This document shows positions 9,722-16,365 of a stretch of 41,503 nt of DNA, piece after piece. The notes below the pieces were generated by a model. The model saw only the letters and a program-made list of their open reading frames with translations, searched no databases and had not been told where the DNA came from. The DNA comes from Candidatus Neomarinimicrobiota bacterium (GTDB lineage Bacteria > Fidelibacterota > UBA8477 > JABMPR01): contig JADHUM010000034.1 in the NCBI GenBank assembly GCA_016784545.1, positions 1 to 41,503 on the forward strand. Direction: 5' to 3'. Positions within the stretch are counted from its first letter, which is position 1; every line of letters begins with the position of its first letter. The position numbers were made by a program, and so were the translations under genes.

Positions 9722-9991
9722 CTATGGAAGGAGTACCTCGTCCACAATACCAACGATAACCGAGCGCAGGGGTGCATTAGAATCGCCCACAATTTGCCGG
9801 GCGCCATTGCCTTCATCCAACATGAGCACGGTTTCCCCCACGCCTGCATCAACCCTATCGATACAGATAAGATATTTCCCCGTGGGTTTCAGGTAGGCAT
9901 CCAGTTTATCGACAACCAACAGACGTTTGCTATCGTAGAATTCATGATTAATAGTGGAGTGAATGGTTCCGCAGACTTTTCCCAGGATCAT
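9722..9991 (-). CDS. BMC-P (EutN/CcmL-type) pentameric vertex protein
   Basis: A 89-residue shell protein that forms pentamers capping the vertices of a bacterial microcompartment. The N-terminus MILGKVCGTIHSTINHE and the C-terminal VIVGIVDEVLL are the standard strands of the EutN/CcmL fold, and GVGETVLMLDEGNGARQI is the conserved G-rich segment. I chose the ATG at 9991 because GGAG precedes it at good spacing; a GTG two codons upstream is less likely. It is the last gene of the locus and is separated from the preceding BMC-P gene by a repeat insertion. Confidence 0.93.
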   Translation of the reverse strand: MILGKVCGTIHSTINHEFYDSKRLLVVDKLDAYLKPTGKYLICIDRVDAGVGETVLMLDEGNGARQIVGDSNAPLRSVIVGIVDEVLLP

Positions 9992-10020
9992 AAGCACTCC
10001 AAGATAAGTCTATGATTTTT

Positions 10021-10114
10021 CGTCATTGCGAGGAAGCCCGTCGACCAAGTCGGGGTGACGTGGCACTCTCGAGGCCGAGATCGCCGCGGTCGTTTCCCTC
10101 CCTCGAGATGACTA
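10021..10114. repeat. Dispersed repeat between two BMC-P genes
   Basis: The sequence starts CGTCATTGCGAGGAAGCCCG and ends CGCCGCGGTCG...CTCGAGATGAC. It is a copy of the genome-wide 'cgtcattgcgagg / gcgatctcg' repeat type, oriented opposite to the copies at 12699 and 13529. It is noncoding and interrupts otherwise close spacing of shell genes. Confidence 0.65.
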
Positions 10115-10152
10115 TCAATGATTAACGCACTGATCGGTTGCATCGCCATTTT

Positions 10153-10431
10153 CTATGAGTCCTTCTGGATTTGGATGTCATCCACAATGCCGACCACAGC
10201 ATGGTCTACAGGGACAAACCAGGGATCGCAGAGCAATGCCGCTTCACGGGAACTTTCATAATAGATCAACTCTCCAGGTCCACACATTCTGGTGGGGTCT
10301 GCTGCAACCATGGGTTCACCTTCAGGGACCTGATGTTTGTCCAGGGGTTGCACCATAAGCATGGGGACGCCCTCCAGACCATCATAAATCATAGCTGGCG
10401 TCAAGGTTCCAATGACTTTACCCAGGAGCAT
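10153..10431 (-). CDS. BMC-P (EutN/CcmL-type) pentameric vertex protein
   Basis: A 92-residue BMC vertex protein of the EutN/CcmL family. Start MLLGKVIGTLTPAMIYDGLEG and end VPVDHAVVGIVDDIQI are diagnostic; the middle (AADPTRMCGPGELIYYESSREAALL) matches the G-x-G-E turn of the family. The ATG overlaps the stop codon of the upstream BMC-T gene by one base (TAATG), with GGAGCTGA as Shine-Dalgarno inside that gene, so translation is probably coupled. It is one of three divergent BMC-P genes in the locus. Confidence 0.93.
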   Translation of the reverse strand: MLLGKVIGTLTPAMIYDGLEGVPMLMVQPLDKHQVPEGEPMVAADPTRMCGPGELIYYESSREAALLCDPWFVPVDHAVVGIVDDIQIQKDS

Positions 10432-11036
10432 TATTCAGCTCCGGCTAATTTTGACAGATCAGATTTGGAAAAATAGGTGGAGGCATCGATCTGTTTGGCC
10501 AATTCTGGATCAATCAGGGGAATAATACTCTGGGACAGTATGTTTTCAGGATTCTCAACGGCTTTTTCTGAGATATTGATGGCCATTTCCACATCTTCCA
10601 CCTTGCCAGCATAGATGGCAATGGATTTGCCACCGAGATCATCAGCCAATCGTAATTCAACCAGTTCAACCTCAGCGCCCTTCATGGCAGCATCTGAACT
10701 TTGGAGAATGGCAGCGACAGTGGACACTTCCATAACCGACAAGGCTTCTGACCCGCAGGTCAACCTCTTGCCCAAACAAGCCTGATAAACACTTTCGTGG
10801 ATATCCGGAAGAAATACAGCATCAAGCAGATGGTCCTGACCTTTACTCATCCCTTTGGCAAATGCCATCCCTACTGAAGCCACACTACCACCAATGAGAA
10901 TCAGATATTTACCGTTGTGAACGGTTCCTGACTTCAAAACGGCGATGGGAGCCTCTTTGAGCATGGCATCTGCAGTGAGAATACCAGCTGGAATACTGTC
11001 GAGCTCGATAAGAGCCAGTGCGTCTTGTGTTTTCAT
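10431..11036 (-). CDS. BMC-T tandem-domain shell protein, PduT-like
   Basis: A 201-residue shell protein with two BMC domains in tandem (about 4-90 and 97-180) that should form trimeric pseudohexamers. It aligns along its length with PduT: DALALIELDSIPAGILTADAML, then LLIGGSVASVGMA, and in the second domain ALSVMEVSTVAAILQSSDAAM and DDLGGKSIAIYAG. In PduT the central [4Fe-4S] cluster is held by Cys38 in the loop TICPGK; the equivalent loop here is TVHNGK with His40, so a standard cluster is unlikely although a His-ligated metal is possible. A 20-residue C-terminal extension follows the second domain. It overlaps its neighbours on both sides by one base (coupled translation). Confidence 0.92.
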   Translation of the reverse strand: MKTQDALALIELDSIPAGILTADAMLKEAPIAVLKSGTVHNGKYLILIGGSVASVGMAFAKGMSKGQDHLLDAVFLPDIHESVYQACLGKRLTCGSEALSVMEVSTVAAILQSSDAAMKGAEVELVELRLADDLGGKSIAIYAGKVEDVEMAINISEKAVENPENILSQSIIPLIDPELAKQIDASTYFSKSDLSKLAGAE

Positions 11037-12490
11037 TAGACGATCCTGAAATTGTCAACCAGCACACAGCGGATGGGACGGGCAAAGGAATGAGGTCCTG
11101 TGAGTCCATCACCGGTGGGACTGGCGATTGAAAAAGAAGTATAGCCCTCACCGCCATAGCCTAAACCAGCCAGGGTGGGGCCATTTTTAACAAAGATGCT
11201 GCAACCCATTACCCGGGCCATACGACTCAGGTTATTGATGTTTTGTGAGTGGATGACTGCAGTATGACGGAAATTATGTTCAGCAGCTTTGGCCAGGTCA
11301 ATAGCCTGGTCAACATTGGGGACTCTTGCCAGTGGCAGCACAGGCATCAGCTGTTCGGTCCAAATCAAAGGATGACCAACAGATACAGGCATAATAGCAA
11401 TACGGACATCATCAGCTACCTGCATACCGATTTTGGAAAGGATATATTGAATATTTTTACCGATCATCTCTTTATTCATGACGCCGGGTTTGCGCATGCC
11501 ATTGGTCTTCTCGAAGATCACTTTTTCCAGCTGATTGACTTCGTGAGATTTTAGTACAACTGCTCCATGACGGGGAAAAGCGGCCAGGAGTTGATCTGCT
11601 ACAGACTCAACCACAAAGACTTCCTTCTCCAGTACACAAATGATTCCATTGTCCATACCGGCACCACGGACAATATCCCTGGCAGCCTGTTCAATATTGG
11701 CAGTTTCATCTACAACCACTGGAGGATTGCCCGGGCCGGCACAAAGAGCACGCTTACCGCTGGACATGGCGGCTTTAACGACTGCTTCTCCACCGGTTAC
11801 AACCAGGAGATCCACGCCCTTGTGGTGCATGAGTTCATTGGCGCTCTGAATTGTTGGCGATGCTACTGTGGTTACCAAATTCGGCGGTCCACCAGCTTCA
11901 ATGATGGCCTCATTGAGGAGTTCTACATTGAGTATACTGGTTTCCTTGGCCATGGGGTGAACATTAAAGACCACGCCATTTCCTGCAGCCAGCATGCCAA
12001 TGGTATTGCAGATAATTGTGGAAGTAGGGTTGGTGCTTGGTGTGATTGAGCCAATAACACCATAAGGTGCCCACTCCGTCAAAGTCAGTCCCCGATCACC
12101 GGACAAAGCCTTAGGTATCAAGGCTTCAGGACCCTCTGTCTTTTCAGTGACCAGCTGGTTCTTAAGGATTTTGTCCTCAATACGACCCATACCGGTCTCT
12201 TGGTGGGCCTTCCGGGCCAGATCTTCACCATGGATCCGCATTTTGGCGCGGATGCTGGCAATGATGGTGACTCTTTGCTCCAAAGTCAGTTTGTTCAGGG
12301 CTTCATAAGCCACCCGGGTGGCCTTGACAGCAGCATCTACGGTGGTAAAGACACCATAATGGGTCTGCCCAGTCTGACCCAGGTCTGGAACCACGGGTGC
12401 ATGCACGACATTCGGGCTCTGACTCGGGTTGAGTAGCGAGGCTACCTTATTTGCTATGAGGTCAACTTGACTATCTGTCAATTTCGACAT
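11036..12490 (-). CDS. BMC-associated CoA-acylating aldehyde dehydrogenase (PduP/EutE type)
   Basis: A 484-residue enzyme that oxidises an aldehyde to its acyl-CoA with NAD+. Residues 1-21 (MSKLTDSQVDLIANKVASLL) form an amphipathic helix followed by a Pro/Ser-rich linker, the usual encapsulation peptide of PduP-like enzymes. The Rossmann/ALDH domain includes GVIGSITPSTNPTSTII (144-160), VVTGGEAVVKAAM (230-242), AGPGNPPVVVDETA and the catalytic Cys285 in MDNGIICVLEKE. In this operon the logical substrate is acetaldehyde released by DeoC. The ATG follows GGAGG. The 334-bp upstream gap contains two strong hairpins and a repeat. Confidence 0.93.
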   Translation of the reverse strand: MSKLTDSQVDLIANKVASLLNPSQSPNVVHAPVVPDLGQTGQTHYGVFTTVDAAVKATRVAYEALNKLTLEQRVTIIASIRAKMRIHGEDLARKAHQETGMGRIEDKILKNQLVTEKTEGPEALIPKALSGDRGLTLTEWAPYGVIGSITPSTNPTSTIICNTIGMLAAGNGVVFNVHPMAKETSILNVELLNEAIIEAGGPPNLVTTVASPTIQSANELMHHKGVDLLVVTGGEAVVKAAMSSGKRALCAGPGNPPVVVDETANIEQAARDIVRGAGMDNGIICVLEKEVFVVESVADQLLAAFPRHGAVVLKSHEVNQLEKVIFEKTNGMRKPGVMNKEMIGKNIQYILSKIGMQVADDVRIAIMPVSVGHPLIWTEQLMPVLPLARVPNVDQAIDLAKAAEHNFRHTAVIHSQNINNLSRMARVMGCSIFVKNGPTLAGLGYGGEGYTSFSIASPTGDGLTGPHSFARPIRCVLVDNFRIV

Positions 12491-12824
12491 GTCCTACCTC
12501 CGGTTTGTACAATTCCATCTAGTCAACACGTTTCGTCCTTCAGAAAGCAATTTCCGTTGGCGAGGAGCGCCAGCTAAATTGCTTTCATTCTTTGAAACCT
12601 GTTTGGCTTCGCGAAAACAGGTTTTTGTGACTCTGCAAGCTTCTAGAGCAGTTCGACAAGCTCAGTGCGACACCTCATATGACGAAACTCGTTTGATGCG
12701 TCTTCGCGAGGGAGTGAAACGACTGCGGCGATCTCGGGATCGAGATTGCCACACTCCGCCAGCCTGCGCGAAGCCGCTTCGGCATAGGCAGGCTCGCAAT
12801 GACGATACAAGAAAAACCGGGGTG
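12491..12824 (-). promoter_or_regulatory. Leader with two stem-loops and a dispersed repeat upstream of the aldehyde dehydrogenase gene
   Basis: The gap between the third BMC-P gene and the aldehyde dehydrogenase gene holds no real ORF. Hairpin 1: GAAAGCAATTT (12543-12553) pairs perfectly with AAATTGCTTTC (12576-12586), with an inner TGGCG/CGCCA stem. Hairpin 2: AAACCTGTTT (12595-12604) pairs with AAACAGGTTT (12615-12624). A dispersed repeat copy occupies 12699-12806 (TCTTCGCGAGGGAGTGAAAC ... GGCTCGCAATGACG). In the minus-strand mRNA these would be stable structures between cistrons, fitting mRNA end protection or attenuation. That role is inference. Confidence 0.6.
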
Positions 12825-13124
12825 TTAATCATCCCGTCCTTTTTTGTATTTGAGTTTGCCATCGATCTCCCAATTGTCAACGATGGCCATGACCACTGCA
12901 TCGCAGGGTCGGTTCTCGGTAACTTTGGTCTGACGGGCAGAACTTCCACTGGCATACAGAACCATTTCACCGGTTCCAGCACCCATGGCGTCTGCCGCAA
13001 TGACAAATCCGCCCTTGGCCTTACCATCTATATCGACCTGTTGCAGGGTCAGAAACTTGAGTCCATCCATACTGGGCTCTTTCTGACTGGCCACAACGGT
13101 CCCAACAACTTTTGCCAGGATCAT
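12825..13124 (-). CDS. BMC-P (EutN/CcmL-type) pentameric vertex protein
   Basis: A 99-residue EutN/CcmL-family vertex protein: [17 protein letters not shown] at the start, [20 protein letters not shown] and [17 protein letters not shown] in the middle, and [14 protein letters not shown] near the end. The tail ([11 protein letters not shown]) is a charged extension absent from the other two BMC-P copies. It follows the BMC-H gene by 15 bp and is preceded by a GGGGTGA Shine-Dalgarno. Three different BMC-P genes in one locus is common in larger BMC operons. Confidence 0.93.
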   Translation of the reverse strand: MILAKVVGTVVASQKEPSMDGLKFLTLQQVDIDGKAKGGFVIAADAMGAGTGEMVLYASGSSARQTKVTENRPCDAVVMAIVDNWEIDGKLKYKKGRDD

Positions 13125-13139
13125 GGGATCACCCCTGAC

Positions 13140-13451
13140 TTAGGATCTTTTGGCCAGTTCGGCTTTACCTTCTTTGTTGCGACCGAGAGGTAAAACTGCA
13201 TCCACATTTGGGTGTGGACGGGCAATGATATGAACGGCAACGATTTCACCCACACGGGCAGCACCGGCACGACCAGCATCACAGGCTGCTTTCACGGCAG
13301 CAACATCACCACGGATCACGACGGTTACATAACCGCCACCTGTTTTTTCATACTCAACCAATTCAACCTTGGCAGCTTTGACCATGGCGTCAGCTGCTTC
13401 AACTGCTGCGGGGTAACCTCTTGTTTCTAACATTCCTAGTGCGTCAGACAT
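13140..13451 (-). CDS. BMC-H hexameric shell protein
   Basis: A 103-residue single-domain BMC shell protein, the only BMC-H in the locus and so probably the main facet tile. It is closely PduA/PduJ-like: [20 protein letters not shown], then [17 protein letters not shown] and [17 protein letters not shown]. The pore loop is K36-T-G-G-G-Y where PduA has K-I-G-S-G, so the pore is lined by glycine in place of serine. The ATG follows GGAGGCAATAAA. A short C-terminal tail ([12 protein letters not shown]) is basic. Confidence 0.95.
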   Translation of the reverse strand: MSDALGMLETRGYPAAVEAADAMVKAAKVELVEYEKTGGGYVTVVIRGDVAAVKAACDAGRAGAARVGEIVAVHIIARPHPNVDAVLPLGRNKEGKAELAKRS

Positions 13452-13528
13452 TTTATTGCCTCCTGTTTGTTATTTCTTTGCGTTAATTTTTTCATAATTA
13501 ATTGATTCACCTGGTTATTCAGAAGATT

Positions 13529-13604
13529 GTCTTCGCGAGGGAGTGAAACGACCGCGGCGATCTCGAGACCGAGATTGCTTCGTCTCTTCGTTCCTCGCAA
13601 TGAC
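13529..13604. repeat. Dispersed repeat between BMC-H and BMC-T genes
   Basis: GTCTTCGCGAGGGAGTGAAA, CGACCGCGGCGATCTCGAG and CCTCGCAATGACA: nearly the same sequence and orientation as the copy at 12699-12806, but with a shorter interior. Noncoding; it lies in the 177-bp gap of the operon. Confidence 0.7.
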
Positions 13605-13628
13605 AATTCAAAAATTAGTTTATTCTCT

Positions 13629-14267
13629 TTATTTCTCAATTGAAACTTCTGGATCACGGCCCTCAACCCCTTCAAGGGCATATTCGGCAGCCCGCCAGGC
13701 TACATCTATATCTTTTTCATCTCCCCCGAGATACACACGACCAAAACTACCAGTGGCTCGAACTTCCAGGATATTGATATTGGCGGCTTTTTCAGCTTCA
13801 TTGGCTGCCAGGGCTGCATAGGCAGCTGGTACACACTCCATGACATACATGGATTCGCCTGGAATGATCATGTTACCATGACGCATCCGATTGATGAGCT
13901 GGGTCTGGTGATCATCAATATTGCGGATGATCTGACTGGATACCACTTTAGGTTTCCAGCGGTCCTCTTCCTTTAGCTCAAGGGCATCCAGGATAGCTGA
14001 CCCAGCCTGTCGGACATCTGCCTGAGAAAATGAGTGGATTTCTAGCAAGCCATAGAGGCGTTCCACAATCTGGAGTCCAGGTGTCACATTGGTGGACTTC
14101 AGGGCAATGTCAGTGATCCTGTTAATCTCTATTCCCGGTGAAATTTCAACATACAGAGATGCCATTCCTGTTAGGGGCAAGAAGCCCCGGGCGATGGTGC
14201 AAAAGAAAGCAGCATGCTGGGGTTGCAAGTTATCTAGAAAGACATATGATCTTAGATCTACACTCAT
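13629..14267 (-). CDS. BMC-T tandem-domain shell protein, stacked/gated (T-D) type
   Basis: A 212-residue shell protein. The start [20 protein letters not shown], then [56 protein letters not shown] and [17 protein letters not shown], closely match, from memory, the Haliangium ochraceum BMC-T2/T3 proteins. Those form two stacked trimers with large gated pores that could pass CoA or nicotinamide cofactors. Both BMC domains are present (about 1-95 and 105-205). An ATG after TTGGAGATTATAA gives a good start. It is the first shell gene downstream of the enzyme fusion and the inserted GxxExxY cassette. Confidence 0.88.
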   Translation of the reverse strand: MSVDLRSYVFLDNLQPQHAAFFCTIARGFLPLTGMASLYVEISPGIEINRITDIALKSTNVTPGLQIVERLYGLLEIHSFSQADVRQAGSAILDALELKEEDRWKPKVVSSQIIRNIDDHQTQLINRMRHGNMIIPGESMYVMECVPAAYAALAANEAEKAANINILEVRATGSFGRVYLGGDEKDIDVAWRAAEYALEGVEGRDPEVSIEK

Positions 14268-14288
14268 TTATAATCTCCAATTGTTTTT

Positions 14289-14947
14289 AAGCCACAGATG
14301 AAACACAGATTTGCACAGATGTTTTTTGTATCAACGCCTTGTGAACCTGTAGGATCGGTGGGTTTAATATATAAAACGTTTGAACTCAACTTTTTCTCTG
14401 CCAAAATTTATGAGAAGACCCACTTTGATCTCACTAGCCTTTAACTCATTGAGTAATTGGGCTTCATCCTTCTTGTTATACCGTTTCGCAACTTTGAGCT
14501 CTACAATCACCTTGTTGTCCACAAGCAGGTCCGCAAAGTATTTGCCAACGATCACATTTTTAAATTTCACTTCAAGGGCTGGCTCAAGTTCTGCCTTATG
14601 TCCATTGTGCAATAGTTCAGACTGTAATGCTCGCTGATAAACCTTTTCTAAAAACCCATACCCGAGCTCATTGTAGACTTCAAAAGCAGCACCAATAATC
14701 GCCTTGGTTGTTTCTTCGTGCTCGAGTTTTGTTGTCTGTTGTTCCATTTTTCTTTGCTCTAGCTTTTACCTTTTCGCGCTTTTCAAATCCGTGTTAATCT
14801 GTGGCTTGCTTTATGCTTCTTTCTCAATCCGTGGCTTTTTTGTCCATTCTCTCTTTACTCTTGCCACTGATCTACACGTATGTTCACTGATGGTTTTAAC
14901 TATTCGGTTTTTCTATCCGTGTTTCATCTGTGTCAATCCGTGGCTAA
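14289..14947. mobile_element. Putative inserted cassette: GxxExxY gene flanked by inverted CCACAGAT-type repeats
   Basis: The left edge (14291-14320) reads GCCACAGATGAAACACAGAT then TTGCACAGATG. The right edge (14915-14947) reads TCCGTGTTTCATCTGTGTCA then ATCCGTGGCT, its approximate reverse complement. Two further partial copies lie inside, at 14787-14806 (TCCGTGTTAATCTGTGGCTT) and 14825-14840 (CAATCCGTGGCTTTTT). The enclosed 127-residue ORF is unrelated to BMC function. No transposase is present, so any mobility would be passive or unknown. The boundaries are estimated. Confidence 0.5.
14364..14747 (-). CDS. GxxExxY protein (PD-(D/E)XK nuclease-like fold)
   Basis: A 127-residue protein of the GxxExxY family: signature GYGFLEKVYQRAL (about residues 30-42), then LEVKFKNVIVGKYFADLLVDNK and VIVELKVAKRY, which carry the D...ExK arrangement (FADLL, VELKV) of PD-(D/E)XK nucleases, and LLINFG near the end. 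The biochemical role of the family is not established. Homologues often occur as isolated genes within other units and close to 'ccacagat' repeats, as here. Same strand as the BMC genes, but with only a weak ribosome-binding site (AAAG). Confidence 0.85.
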   Translation of the reverse strand: MEQQTTKLEHEETTKAIIGAAFEVYNELGYGFLEKVYQRALQSELLHNGHKAELEPALEVKFKNVIVGKYFADLLVDNKVIVELKVAKRYNKKDEAQLLNELKASEIKVGLLINFGREKVEFKRFIY

Positions 14948-14954
14948 AAATCAA

Positions 14955-16364
14955 TTAGCTCGACACGGTGATGGTACGGGCTTTTTTCACAATGGCAATT
15001 CCAGCACTAGCGCCAATCCTTGTTGCTCCAGCCTTGATCATGTCCTGTACATCTTCGAAGGATTTAATTCCACCAGCCGCCTTTACGCCAATACCAGTGT
15101 TTGCCACAGTGCGAGCCATGAGTGCAACATCAGCTGCCGTGGCTCCATGGGGTCCAAATCCAGTTGAGGTTTTGACAAAATCTGCGCGAGCTTTTTTTGC
15201 CAGGGTACAAGCGCGGACCTTTTCATCATCAGTAAGCAAGGCTGCTTCAATGATAACCTTAGAGACGGCTCCGCCATCTTCGCAGGCTTCCACAACCATG
15301 CGTATATCCCGGTAAACCAACTCATCATTACCGCTTTTCAGGGCACCAATATTGATAACCATATCTATTTCTTCAGCACCATCTCGAATGGCACGCCGTG
15401 TTTCCATGGCTTTGATGGTAGGATGATGTGCTCCTGAAGGAAATCCAACAACTGTACACACTTTGACTTTTGAATGCTCCAGCAATTTGGCTGCCAGGGG
15501 TACATAACTGGGACTGATACAGACCGTGGCAAACTGAAATTCATCTGCCTCTGCACATAGCTTTTTGATATCGTCCTCTGTGGCATCTGGTTTGAGGATG
15601 GTGTGATCAATACATTTGGCGACGTCTTCTGGGACCGATGCGGCTCCAGTGGCATCATGAACACCGAGACGCTCCACACCAAAATCCATAAACTTGCGAT
15701 AGGTGTCAGGTTGCTTCTCGGCACAGACACCACAGCGACAGACCATATCGGTGTCCTGGTGATCGTGGCCGCTGGTGACCTGCGGATTTGCAGTCACATT
15801 GCCTGCTGTAGCCTGGACGATCTGACTTATCCGCTGGGCAATTTTCAGAATATCAGCATCACTGAGTGATCTTAACTCCTGATCTTTTAAAATGGTTTCC
15901 ATCTTCGTGGTTTCTTCCTTTGTCGTTTGTAGATCATCGATCATACCAACGCGTTTCAAATGACGTTCCTCGGTACATTCCGTGGTAATAAATTTTTTGA
16001 CGATTTGCTGGGCCAATGAGGAGCCGATTAACCCTGACCCCAGGGTCAGAACGTTGGCATCATTGTGCTCCCGAGCATTATTGGCACTGGAGAGGTCATA
16101 GCACAACGCTGCTCTAACTCCGGCAATTTTATTGGCTGCCATTGACGATCCAATCCCGGCACCATCCACAATAACCCCAAAACGGGCGGAGCCTCCAGCC
16201 ACTTTGCGAGCCACTTTGGCGGCAAAGACAGGATAATCCACAGCTTCGGTGGAGTCAGTGCCGCAATCAATGGTCTGATAGCCTTCCTTTTCCAGAAAAT
16301 TCTTGATGGCTTCTTTCAGGGCATAACCCCCATGATCTGCGCCCAGGGCAATGGTAATACTCAT
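14955..16364 (-). CDS. Fusion of RpiB-type sugar-phosphate isomerase and deoxyribose-phosphate aldolase (DeoC)
   Basis: A 469-residue two-enzyme protein, counted from ATG 16364. That start has AGGTGAGG upstream and is one base after the regulator's stop; a GTG four codons earlier is less likely. Residues 1-140 are RpiB-like (GADHGG with Asp10/His11, [22 protein letters not shown] with His100), but the usual catalytic CGTG motif is DGAG (Asp67). Residues 140-235 are a linker with an amphipathic helix (167-184, [18 protein letters not shown]), HDH, and C209xC211xxC214. Residues 240-469 are DeoC, class I aldolase: Asp334, Schiff-base Lys398 in [13 protein letters not shown], Lys428 in GVKAAGG. 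DeoC splits 2-deoxyribose-5-phosphate to acetaldehyde and glyceraldehyde-3-phosphate, presumably inside the BMC. The isomerase substrate is uncertain. Confidence 0.93.
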   Translation of the reverse strand: MSITIALGADHGGYALKEAIKNFLEKEGYQTIDCGTDSTEAVDYPVFAAKVARKVAGGSARFGVIVDGAGIGSSMAANKIAGVRAALCYDLSSANNAREHNDANVLTLGSGLIGSSLAQQIVKKFITTECTEERHLKRVGMIDDLQTTKEETTKMETILKDQELRSLSDADILKIAQRISQIVQATAGNVTANPQVTSGHDHQDTDMVCRCGVCAEKQPDTYRKFMDFGVERLGVHDATGAASVPEDVAKCIDHTILKPDATEDDIKKLCAEADEFQFATVCISPSYVPLAAKLLEHSKVKVCTVVGFPSGAHHPTIKAMETRRAIRDGAEEIDMVINIGALKSGNDELVYRDIRMVVEACEDGGAVSKVIIEAALLTDDEKVRACTLAKKARADFVKTSTGFGPHGATAADVALMARTVANTGIGVKAAGGIKSFEDVQDMIKAGATRIGASAGIAIVKKARTITVSS

Positions 16365-16365
16365 G

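Noticed and set aside
11567-12049. 160-codon plus-strand ORF
   Set aside because: Antisense to the aldehyde dehydrogenase, no recognisable domain or ribosome-binding site.
12489-13193. 234-codon plus-strand ORF opposite the BMC-P gene
   Set aside because: It spans the dispersed repeat and hairpins and then runs antisense to a clear BMC-P and part of BMC-H; the Arg-rich translation is typical of translated repeat DNA.
13436-13681. 81-codon minus-strand ORF between BMC-H and BMC-T
   Set aside because: Overlaps both genes and translates the repeat (SLRGTKRRSNL), with no domain.
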